A DNA stretch of 64,000 nt from Prosthecodimorpha staleyi (lineage in GTDB: Bacteria; Pseudomonadota; Alphaproteobacteria; Rhizobiales; Ancalomicrobiaceae), in the NCBI RefSeq assembly GCF_018729455.1, contig NZ_JAHHZF010000008.1, positions 1 to 64,000 on the forward strand, written 5' to 3'. Position 1 is the first letter of the stretch. Every line of letters starts with the position of its first letter. Positions 56,782-64,000 of this stretch are shown one piece after another. The position numbers were made by a program, and so were the translations under genes. The notes below the pieces were generated by a model. The model ran no database searches. It saw only the letters and a list, made by a program, of their open reading frames with translations, and was not told where the DNA came from.

Positions 56782-58494
56782 ATGTCCTTCAAGATCTCCC
56801 GTTCCGCCTATGCCGACATGTTCGGCCCGACCGTGGGCGACAAGGTGCGGCTCGCCGATACCGACCTGATCATCGAGGTCGAGCGCGACCTGACCACCTA
56901 TGGCGAGGAGGTCAAGTTCGGCGGCGGCAAGGTCATCCGCGACGGCATGGGCCAGGCGCAGACCACGCGCGCGGACGGCGCGGTCGACACCGTGATCACC
57001 AACGTGCTGATCGTCGACCACTGGGGCATCGTGAAGGCCGATGTCGGCCTCAAGGACGGCAAGATCCATGCGATCGGCAAGGCCGGCAATCCGGACGTGC
57101 AGCCGGGCGTCGACATCATCGTCGGCCCGGGTACGGAGGCGATCGCCGGCGAGGGCAAGATCCTGACCGCGGGCGCGCTCGACACCCACATCCATTTCAT
57201 CTGCCCGCAGCAGATCGACGAGGCGCTGATGTCCGGCGTCACCACCATGCTGGGCGGCGGCACGGGACCGGCGACCGGCACGGCGGCGACCACCTGCACG
57301 CCCGGCCCCTGGCATCTGAAGCGGATGCTGCAGGCCGCCGAGGCCTTCCCGATGAACCTCGCCTTCGCCGGCAAGGGCAATGCCTCGCTGCCGGCCGCGC
57401 TCGCCGAGCAGGTCCTGGCCGGCGCCTGCGCTCTGAAGCTGCACGAGGACTGGGGCACCACGCCGGCGGCGATCGACAACTGTCTCTCGGTCGCCGACGA
57501 ATACGACGTGCAGGTGATGATCCACACCGACACGCTGAACGAATCCGGCTTCGTCGAGGATACCGTCGCGGCCTTCAAGGGCCGCACCATCCACGCCTAC
57601 CACACCGAGGGCGCCGGCGGCGGCCATGCGCCGGACATCATCAAGGTCGCTGGGCTGCCCAACGTCATCCCGTCCTCGACCAACCCGACCCGGCCCTATA
57701 CGCGCAACACCCTCGACGAGCATCTCGACATGCTCATGGTCTGCCACCATCTCGATCCGTCGATCCCCGAGGACGTGGCCTTCGCGGAGAGCCGCATCCG
57801 GCGCGAGACGATCGCGGCGGAAGACATCCTGCACGACATGGGCGCCTTCTCGATCATCTCGTCGGACAGCCAGGCGATGGGCCGCGTCGGCGAGGTCCTG
57901 ATCCGCACCTTCCAGACCGCCCACAAGATGCGCGTGCAGCGCGGGCGCCTCGGCGAGGAGACCGGCGACAACGACAATTTCCGCGTCAAGCGCTACATGG
58001 CCAAGGTGACCATCAACCCGGCCATCGCGCATGGCCTGTCGAACTATGTCGGCTCGATCGAGGTCGGCAAGTTCGCCGATCTGGTGCTGTGGTCGCCGGC
58101 CTTCTTCGGAGTCAAGCCGGACCTGATCCTCAAGCTCGGCACCATCGCGGCCGCCCCGATGGGCGACCCGAACGCCTCGATCCCGACCCCGCAGCCGGTC
58201 CACTACCGGCCGATGTTCGGCGCCTTCGGCAAGGCGCTGTCGGCCTCGGCCATCACCTTCGTCTCCAAGGCCGCCTACGAGGCCGGCATCGCCGAGAAGC
58301 TCGGCCTCGACAAGGTCGTGCTGCCGGTCGAGAACACCCGCGGCGGCATCGGCAAGGCGGCGATGGTTCACAACCACGCCACGCCGGACATCGAGGTCGA
58401 TTCCGAGACCTACGAGGTCCGCGCCGACGGCGAATTGCTGACCTGCGAACCGGCCACCGTCCTGCCGATGGCGCAGCGGTATTTCCTGTTCTGA
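56782..58494 (+). CDS. ureC: Urease alpha (catalytic) subunit
   Basis: This 570-residue subunit is complete and has all nickel-site residues: His136 and His138 in DTHIHF, carbamylated Lys219 in ALKLHEDWG, His248 in IHTDTLNE, His274 in [15 protein letters not shown] and Asp362 in SSDSQAMG. The flap Cys321 and His322-323 are in MVCHHLDP. The enzyme hydrolyses urea to ammonia and carbamate. Its promoter cannot be the ordinary ureDAB read-through unless transcripts cross the opposing RNA ligase gene. ATG 56782 has a GAGGAA ribosome site. Confidence 0.98.
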   Translation: MSFKISRSAYADMFGPTVGDKVRLADTDLIIEVERDLTTYGEEVKFGGGKVIRDGMGQAQTTRADGAVDTVITNVLIVDHWGIVKADVGLKDGKIHAIGKAGNPDVQPGVDIIVGPGTEAIAGEGKILTAGALDTHIHFICPQQIDEALMSGVTTMLGGGTGPATGTAATTCTPGPWHLKRMLQAAEAFPMNLAFAGKGNASLPAALAEQVLAGACALKLHEDWGTTPAAIDNCLSVADEYDVQVMIHTDTLNESGFVEDTVAAFKGRTIHAYHTEGAGGGHAPDIIKVAGLPNVIPSSTNPTRPYTRNTLDEHLDMLMVCHHLDPSIPEDVAFAESRIRRETIAAEDILHDMGAFSIISSDSQAMGRVGEVLIRTFQTAHKMRVQRGRLGEETGDNDNFRVKRYMAKVTINPAIAHGLSNYVGSIEVGKFADLVLWSPAFFGVKPDLILKLGTIAAAPMGDPNASIPTPQPVHYRPMFGAFGKALSASAITFVSKAAYEAGIAEKLGLDKVVLPVENTRGGIGKAAMVHNHATPDIEVDSETYEVRADGELLTCEPATVLPMAQRYFLF

Positions 58495-59415
58495 GGCGGG
58501 CGGTCGCGATCCGGCATCGACGCCCGGCAAGCATCGGGTCGTGACCTCGCCATCCGGGACGGGGTTCGGGGTATCGAGACGCGGCTCGTACGCGACCGCG
58601 GGTCCCGCGGCCCGGGATGCGCGACCGACCGAAGGGCGTCCGCACCGGTGGCGACATCGGAACGGTCAAGACGCGGCGCTGCCCGGTTTGCCTCGGGCCT
58701 CTTTGGCCTTGGCAGGATCGGAGGGTGACGTTGATGCCGGGTCGGTACGAGCGGCGACGACAAAGACGAGCAGTCAATCTCGACATGCGACCTGACGTCG
58801 CATAATGCAACCAAAAGATATATTCGATCTTGCGGATATTGGGATCTGGTAGTATTATTCCCGATATCGCGCAAGAAAATGCGGTGAGCTCATGCGGCGC
58901 ATCGAAGTTCATATCTTCCAATCGCGCAAAATCAGCTGAATTTGGCTTATCGATTCTACCATGGCGAGATAGGACTTATTTTGTCTGAATGAGATGGTCA
59001 GGCAGTAAGATCTATTGCGACATTGGTTTATTTCGATAGTTCAATGCAGGCATGATGAATGAAGATCGGCGGGGTTTGTCGGCGGTTTTGAGCCCGATAA
59101 CAGCATCGTCGCAAGAAATAAGCCTCCGATCTGAAGGAAGACCGTACGGGCGCTCTGCCGACGGAGATGCGGTCTGCCGACCGCTGTGCCGTGCGATCGG
59201 CGGCGCCTGATCGCGGCGAGAGCCTGGCTGATCGAGGATTTGAACGGACGTTGCTTCGGCGGCGGCGGCTCGCGCGCGCCCCGGATCGATGCCGCCTTGC
59301 TGCATTTCGCTTTCGGGAAGGCGGAAGCGCAGCCCTGAACGACATGCCTGCGGTGGCCGACGGGCCGGCATGGGTCCGGCCACCGCCCAGCAACACCATG
59401 CCCGCGGAGGACACC
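58495..59415. other. Long non-coding gap with an AT-rich block
   Basis: These 921 bases between ureC and the haloperoxidase gene contain no supported gene. The first 300 and last 250 bases are GC-rich like the neighbours. The block from about 58790 to 59130 is clearly AT-rich (runs such as AAAAGATATATTCG and TTTATTTCGATAG) and has stop codons in all frames. It probably holds the haloperoxidase promoter or is a scar of transfer. Confidence 0.55.
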
Positions 59416-61155
59416 ATGTGCCCATCGAACGGTGATACCGACAGGGAATGGGAAGTGGCGCCGGGCGTGTTCGCGGTCGGCATCGGCAGCTTCCACAAAT
59501 CCTTGAGACACAATGACTTCGGCGAGGTCGAGAGACCCGAATTCGAGAAACTCGTGAAGGCCACCCGTGGCCTCGGCAGCGAGTTCAAGCGGGTCCCGAA
59601 GGGTCCGGGACGGAATGGGGCGGACGCTGCGGCGCTGACCAATCCGCAGGGCGGTCTGGCGGCGGACCGCCTGACGCATCATCCGGCCGGCTACGCGATG
59701 CTGCCGGCGCCGAAGGTCGATTCCATCGGCACAGCGGCGGAAATGACCGAGCTCTACTGGATGGCGCTGCTGCGCGACTGCGATTTCGCGCATTGGGACG
59801 AGGGGCAACTGGTCTCGGATGCCGCGTCGGAACTTGACGGCTGCTTCGCGCGGGCCGTTGCCGATACGCAGGACGTCGGTCATCTGCGGCCCGGAATCGA
59901 CCTGCCTGGCAGTGCGTTGGCGCGGGCACCGGTGACCCCCCAAAATCTGTTTCGCCTCGGTCTGCCCGGCGAAGAAGTCGGGCCCCTGGTTAGCCAGTTC
60001 TTCCTGCGCGACGTCGCCTTCGGCACCCAGACGATCGACCAGATGCAACGGCCGTACAAATCCGGTGCGAACTATCTCACCGAATTTGCCGACTGGAAGG
60101 CGGCGCAGGACGGCGGGCAGGACAAGTTCGGCAAGGCCTATCCCGAAGCCAACGAGTACGATGAGTCATTCTACGAACCTGGCCGCCTGAAGCGGTATAT
60201 CAGCACGCCGCGCGACCTTGCGCGTTTCGTCAACAAGGATGCGCTGCATCAGGCCTATTTCAACGCCGCACTGATCCTGCTGTCGGGAGCGGCCAAGTGG
60301 ACGCCGGGCAATCCCTACAGCGACTGCGGTCCTCTCAAGGATCGCGAGGCCGGCTTCGGCGTTCTCGGCGGCCCGCACATCCTGGCGCTGGTCTCCGAAG
60401 TCGCCACCCGGGCGCTGAAGGTGGTCTGGAACCAGAAATGGCAGGTCCATCTGCGTCTGCGCCCCGAAGCCTATGGCGGCCTGGTCCATGTGCAGACCAT
60501 CGGCGCGAACGGGGCCGGCACCCGCGCCTACGGGCTGCCTGAGTGGGTCGCGGCAACCAAGGCCGCGATGATGGTCAAGCAAGACTGCAAGTCCCTGCTT
60601 CTGCCGATGGCCTATTCGCCCGGAAGCCCGACCCATCCGGCCTATGGCGCCGGCCATGCCACCGTCGCCGGGGCCTGCGTCACTGTCCTCAAGGCCTATT
60701 TCCAGACCTTCGAGTGCGACGACCCGATGTCGCCCCTGAAGTTCACTTCCCTCAAGGAGCGCTCCCAGCCCTTCGGTGAGAAGAAGGATGAGATCTCGTG
60801 CTTCGTGCCAGGGATGCTGGCAAACGGTACCTGGGGCCTGCTCCCACTGGATGAAGCCGTTACGGCGCAACTGACCATCGAGGGCGAACTCAACAAGCTG
60901 GCGCAGAATGTCGCCATGGGACGCTCCATGGGCGGCGTCCACTGGCGCTCCGACAATGCGCGCAGCCTGATTCTCGGCGAAGCGATCGCCGCGGAGATGC
61001 TCGCCGACATCACGCGGGATGCCAACGAATACCCGGAATTCACGTTCCGCACTTTTGCCCGCAAGGATGACGGCGAGCCCAAGCATGTCGTGATCAAGGG
61101 CGGCCGCATCTTCGTCGACGGCAACTTGACAAACACGCACATGAGCGCGTTGTAA
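59416..61155 (+). CDS. Vanadium-dependent haloperoxidase (algal-type)
   Basis: This 579-residue enzyme oxidises halides with hydrogen peroxide using vanadate. The vanadate site is recognised in KWQVHLRLRP (Lys341, Arg347/349), SPTHPAYGAGHATVAG (His414) and GVHWRSDNARSLILGE (His509, Arg511). The algal-type core usually reads SGH; here Ala precedes Gly-His. No signal peptide is seen. The start ATG 59416 has a GGAGG ribosome site 6 bases upstream, better than the upstream in-frame ATG 59398. The gene lies in urease orientation between ureC and ureE but has no known link to urease; an AT-rich block precedes it. Confidence 0.88.
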   Translation: MCPSNGDTDREWEVAPGVFAVGIGSFHKSLRHNDFGEVERPEFEKLVKATRGLGSEFKRVPKGPGRNGADAAALTNPQGGLAADRLTHHPAGYAMLPAPKVDSIGTAAEMTELYWMALLRDCDFAHWDEGQLVSDAASELDGCFARAVADTQDVGHLRPGIDLPGSALARAPVTPQNLFRLGLPGEEVGPLVSQFFLRDVAFGTQTIDQMQRPYKSGANYLTEFADWKAAQDGGQDKFGKAYPEANEYDESFYEPGRLKRYISTPRDLARFVNKDALHQAYFNAALILLSGAAKWTPGNPYSDCGPLKDREAGFGVLGGPHILALVSEVATRALKVVWNQKWQVHLRLRPEAYGGLVHVQTIGANGAGTRAYGLPEWVAATKAAMMVKQDCKSLLLPMAYSPGSPTHPAYGAGHATVAGACVTVLKAYFQTFECDDPMSPLKFTSLKERSQPFGEKKDEISCFVPGMLANGTWGLLPLDEAVTAQLTIEGELNKLAQNVAMGRSMGGVHWRSDNARSLILGEAIAAEMLADITRDANEYPEFTFRTFARKDDGEPKHVVIKGGRIFVDGNLTNTHMSAL

Positions 61156-61285
61156 GGCCTTTGATCGCCAGCGCGCCGGCATCCGGCGCGCTGCTGTCCC
61201 GTCCACGGCACCGCGATCCCGGCCGACTGCCCCTTCGCGATTGGGTGGGTCCTCGATCTCGGCGTCCTGCCGGACCTGCCCTGCT

Positions 61286-61326
61286 GCAGCGTCGGCCCCG
61301 GATCTTGGATCCGGGGCCGACGCTGC
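61286..61326. repeat. Perfect 19-bp inverted repeat
   Basis: GCAGCGTCGGCCCCGGATC (61286-61304) and its exact complement (61308-61326) are separated by TTG. It lies between the convergent haloperoxidase and rtcB genes. There is no T-tract on either side, so it is either a bidirectional terminator-like stem or, more likely, a dispersed palindromic repeat. Confidence 0.75.
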
Positions 61327-61347
61327 ATGGGCGTGCGCGACGGACCG

Positions 61348-62820
61348 TCACCCCTTCACGGTGAGGAGGGGCGCGAGGCGGGCCACCCGGGCGGCGATGC
61401 CGGCGTCCACGACGGTATCGACCACCGGGCCGATATCCTTGTAGACGCGCGGGGCCTCCTCGGCGAGGGCGCGGACGGCTTCGGCGGCCACGTCGCGGCG
61501 GCTGCGCTCGAGGTCGATCTTGCCGACCACCCGGATCGGGCGCGGGTCCTCCGGCCCGGCGCGCCCGGCATTGCGCGACAGCACCCGTCCGGCGCCATGC
61601 GGCGCGCTTTCCAGGCTTTCCGCTGCACCGAGCCCGCGCAGGAGCCAGCTGGCCGTACCCATCGAGCCCGGCACGATGACCGGATGGCCGTCGGGGAAGA
61701 CCGGATCGGCGGCGTCGTGCAGGGCCGGGCAGGCGCCCTTGCGGTGAAGCGCGCGGTTGCCCTGGCCCCAGACCAAGTTATGCGGCAGGTCATGGACCAG
61801 ATGCCAGCCGATCGCACGGCCGACCAGCCGCGACAGGGTCTCGGCCACCATCAGCGACATGGCCAGCCGGTTGACGATGGCGAAATTGGCCGCCGCCGCC
61901 ATGTCGGCCAGATAGTCGCCGCCGGGGCCGCCGCCCTCCGCGGTCAGCGCCAGCGGCAGGACGCCGTTGGCGGGCCGCTTCTCGCCGGCCGGCCAGAGCG
62001 CCAGGGCCCGGTCGAGATGGGCGAGCGCGACCGCCTTGCCGAGGCCGAGCGAACCGGAATGGACCATGACGGCGGCCCGCCCCCGCCGGACGCCCCAGTC
62101 CCAGGCCGCGCGCGGGTCGGCAATCGTCTCGACCCGCTGAATCTCGACGAAATGGTTGCCGCCGCCGACCGTCCCTAAGAAGCCGTCGCGGGTGACGCCA
62201 TCGCGTCCGCCGGGCCGCAGCCATTCGGACAGAACCGTCCCGACCCGCGCCCCGCCGATCCGCCCGCCGCCATGGCAGCGGGCCGCCGCGCGGGCGAGGC
62301 CGGTCGGACCGAGCCGATCGAACAGGCCGGTGTCGCGGGCGGTCGCGGCGAGGCCGGCGAGGCCGTCGACGAGCACGGCCTCGCGGGTCGCCGCATCGAG
62401 GCGGATATCGCGTCCACCCTCGAAGAAGGCGTGGCGCAGGGCGGTCTCCAGGGGGCGGCCGAGCGCGGCGATCTCGTCGGCCTCGATGTCGAGAACGGCG
62501 AGGCTCATGCCGCAGCCGATATCGCTGCCGGCCGCGCGCGGGATGACGAAGCCCTGTGTCTCCGCCACGGTGCCGACCGGCATGGCGGCCCCGCGGTGGA
62601 AATCCGGCGTGAGCACGATCCGGCCGAGGCCGGATCCGGGTGCGAGAATGCCCGCTTCGACCAGACGCGCCGCCGTGGCGGCGGTCTCGGCGAAGCCGGC
62701 AATGTCGTCGAGCGAGGCGCGGTCGATGTCGACGCGCGCATCGGCGAAGAGGGTGGCGACGACGCCGTGGCCGCAATCGACGAGCGACCGCACGGCATCG
62801 AGTCTTTCGATGACCGGCAT
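61348..62820 (-). CDS. rtcB: RNA-splicing ligase RtcB family protein
   Basis: This 490-residue enzyme joins RNA 2',3'-cyclic or 3'-phosphate to 5'-OH ends in a GTP- and Mn-dependent reaction. Conserved motifs are GSDIGCG (Asp100, Cys103), GGGNHF (His223), MVHSGSLGLG (His254; the usual Arg after Ser is Leu here), HDLPHN (His347), the guanylylated His359 in HRKGA, and PGSMGTASW. The start ATG 62820 has an AAGGA ribosome site. It opposes the urease genes and lies just upstream of, and divergent from, ureE. No RtcA or RtcR gene is seen. Confidence 0.93.
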   Translation of the reverse strand: MPVIERLDAVRSLVDCGHGVVATLFADARVDIDRASLDDIAGFAETAATAARLVEAGILAPGSGLGRIVLTPDFHRGAAMPVGTVAETQGFVIPRAAGSDIGCGMSLAVLDIEADEIAALGRPLETALRHAFFEGGRDIRLDAATREAVLVDGLAGLAATARDTGLFDRLGPTGLARAAARCHGGGRIGGARVGTVLSEWLRPGGRDGVTRDGFLGTVGGGNHFVEIQRVETIADPRAAWDWGVRRGRAAVMVHSGSLGLGKAVALAHLDRALALWPAGEKRPANGVLPLALTAEGGGPGGDYLADMAAAANFAIVNRLAMSLMVAETLSRLVGRAIGWHLVHDLPHNLVWGQGNRALHRKGACPALHDAADPVFPDGHPVIVPGSMGTASWLLRGLGAAESLESAPHGAGRVLSRNAGRAGPEDPRPIRVVGKIDLERSRRDVAAEAVRALAEEAPRVYKDIGPVVDTVVDAGIAARVARLAPLLTVKG

Positions 62821-63003
62821 GGAGATGGTCCTTGATCCGGGGAGCGGGGTCAGCAGCCGCGGCGGAAGCAAGGCATGCCGATGTCGTTACCCGGCCCTGC
62901 CTGAACGGCATCTGAACGGGCTTGCCCTCGTGCCCGATCCGGCGGAATGTCCCGCTTCGATCCGTCGGCCGGGAGCCGACAGCCAGCATCGGGAACCGCT
63001 TCC

Positions 63004-64000
63004 ATGATCCGCGCCAATGCCACCGTCGCCGCCGGGACCTATCCGGCCTCGTCCGTCGCCGACAGCGTCGAACTCGACTACGAGGACCGCAGCCGGCGCC
63101 GCCTGACCATGACCGGCCGCAGCGGCACGCTGTTCCATGTCGATCTCGCCGAGACGCCGTCCCTGGTCGAGGGCGACGGCTTCCTGCTCGAGGATGGCCG
63201 GGTGGTGGCGGTCGTCGCCAAGCCGGAGCGGCTGGCCGAGGTCGCCGCCGAGGATGGTCACCTGCTCGCCCGCATCGCCTGGCATCTCGGCAATCGGCAC
63301 ACGCCCGCCGAGATCCGGCCCGGCGCGATCCGCATCCGCGACGACTATGTGCTGGTCGAGATGCTGAAGAAGCTCGGCGCCGGGGCGGTCCGCTTCGTCA
63401 CCGAGGCCTTCGCGCCGGAGGGCGGCGCCTATGGCCACGGCCATACCCTGGCGCACGACCATGCGCCGCGCCCGGCCGAGGCTTCGGCCACCGCTGCCGC
63501 ATCGGCCGCCGCCGCTGCGGCCGGGCCGGCGATCGCTGCCGTCGACGATGCCGAGATGGCCGCCGCCCTGGAGCGCCGCCGCCAGCGCCAGGCCGCCCGC
63601 GCCGCCCGCGAGGCCGAGCATGTCCACGGCCCGGATTGCGGCCACGACCACCATCACCACGACCATGGTCACAGCCATGGTGATCATGATCATGCCCACG
63701 AGCATCACGGGCATGATCACGATCACGCCCATGATCATGGGCACCATCACGAGCATGGCCCGGGCTGCGGCTGCGGCCACGATCACGCCCATGAGCATGG
63801 ACATTCCCATGCCCATGCGGATGCGCATCACGACCACGATCATGGACCGGCCCACAATCATGACCATGGGCACGATCACCACGCCCACGATCACGAGCAT
63901 GGGCACGACCATGAGCACGCCCATGCTCACACCCATGAGCATGGCCCCGGCTGCGCCTGCGGGCATGCCCACGATCATGACCACGCTCACGACCATGCCC
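63004..64000 (+). CDS. ureE: Urease accessory protein UreE, partial, with very long His-rich tail
   Basis: The UreE nickel chaperone domain covers residues 1-155: an N-terminal beta domain ([14 protein letters not shown], then [12 protein letters not shown]) and a metal-binding domain ([27 protein letters not shown]). An Ala/Arg linker (about 155-212) leads into a His/Asp/Gly/Glu tail of more than 115 residues (from about 213) that is still open at the window end. The tail contains two copies of a HEHGPGC-x-CGH motif with CxC pairs. It should store or chelate nickel. ureF and ureG presumably follow outside the window. Confidence 0.93.
   Translation, partial: MIRANATVAAGTYPASSVADSVELDYEDRSRRRLTMTGRSGTLFHVDLAETPSLVEGDGFLLEDGRVVAVVAKPERLAEVAAEDGHLLARIAWHLGNRHTPAEIRPGAIRIRDDYVLVEMLKKLGAGAVRFVTEAFAPEGGAYGHGHTLAHDHAPRPAEASATAAASAAAAAAGPAIAAVDDAEMAAALERRRQRQAARAAREAEHVHGPDCGHDHHHHDHGHSHGDHDHAHEHHGHDHDHAHDHGHHHEHGPGCGCGHDHAHEHGHSHAHADAHHDHDHGPAHNHDHGHDHHAHDHEHGHDHEHAHAHTHEHGPGCACGHAHDHDHAHDHA

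Noticed and set aside
62887-63996. Reverse-strand Met/Val-rich frame that looks like a membrane protein
   Set aside because: It is simply the complement of the CAY/GAY repeats of the UreE His tail; no start context or family match.
63640-64000. Repeat array resembling a CRISPR or satellite
   Set aside because: The units are short, irregular and in frame with UreE; there are no constant repeats separated by unique spacers.

Overview
The window is a GC-rich stretch of a bacterial chromosome, almost certainly an alphaproteobacterium of the Hyphomicrobiales (Rhizobiales). This rests on gene content and order: obgE-rpmA-rplU, the phaR/phaA/phaB polyhydroxybutyrate genes, a methylsuccinyl-CoA dehydrogenase of the ethylmalonyl-CoA pathway, metX-metW, chorismate mutase-hisC-prephenate dehydrogenase, a small HIG1-type twin-helix protein, and palindromic intergenic mosaics of the kind common in that order. 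No species is named, and no tRNA, rRNA, CRISPR array or intact transposon was seen.

Layout. 0.2-3.9 kb: molybdate locus, with an orphan TOBE protein, a ModE-like regulator without TOBE domain, modA, and divergent modBC around a palindromic operator. 3.9-8.1 kb: leftward housekeeping block (two GNAT acetyltransferases, obgE, rpmA, rplU) and phaR. 8.5-10.7 kb: phaA-phaB. 10.9-14.8 kb: small secreted and membrane proteins, a Uma2 endonuclease gene broken by a stop codon, a hairpin repeat, an alpha/beta hydrolase and an aldo-keto reductase. 14.8-19.0 kb: divergent SGNH esterase and YbbA/YbbP-type ABC pair (tesA-ybbA-ybbP arrangement). 19.2-26.3 kb: BI-1 protein, a DMT permease, mcd, two terminators around a non-coding stretch, an SDR, a HIG1 protein, a cobalamin adenosyltransferase and a rhomboid protease. 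26.7-32.8 kb: etfBA, 3-hydroxyacyl-CoA dehydrogenase, an acyl-CoA synthetase and an M20 amidohydrolase. 32.8-38.2 kb: an NYN-domain protein, a second DMT permease, gloB with a cupin, and a methyltransferase. 38.3-39.8 kb: a soluble double-PAS chemoreceptor. 40-45 kb: methionine and aromatic/histidine biosynthesis. 45-49 kb: a glycosyltransferase and a Wza-like export lipoprotein. 49.4-53.5 kb: a truncated AMP-ligase, a TusA-like protein, a COG0523 metallochaperone GTPase and a D,D-carboxypeptidase. 53.8-64 kb: the urease cluster ureD-A-B / C / E, opened up by foreign-looking genes.

Functional links. phaA, phaB, mcd, etfBA and the 3-hydroxyacyl-CoA dehydrogenase all work on C4/C5 acyl-CoA metabolism: PHB storage and, by inference, the ethylmalonyl-CoA route for acetyl-CoA assimilation. 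Mcd-type flavoenzymes pass electrons to ETF. The cobalamin adenosyltransferase fits that pathway because methylmalonyl- and ethylmalonyl-CoA mutases need adenosylcobalamin.

The most unusual part is the urease cluster. Between ureB and ureC lies a reverse-strand T4 Rnl1-type RNA ligase. Between ureC and ureE lie a vanadium haloperoxidase and a reverse-strand RtcB RNA ligase. Two RNA ligases of opposite end chemistry therefore sit within 7.5 kb inside one operon, with an AT-rich gap and a duplicated ureB 3' end nearby. UreE carries an exceptionally long His/Asp-rich tail that runs off the window; ureF and ureG are not seen.
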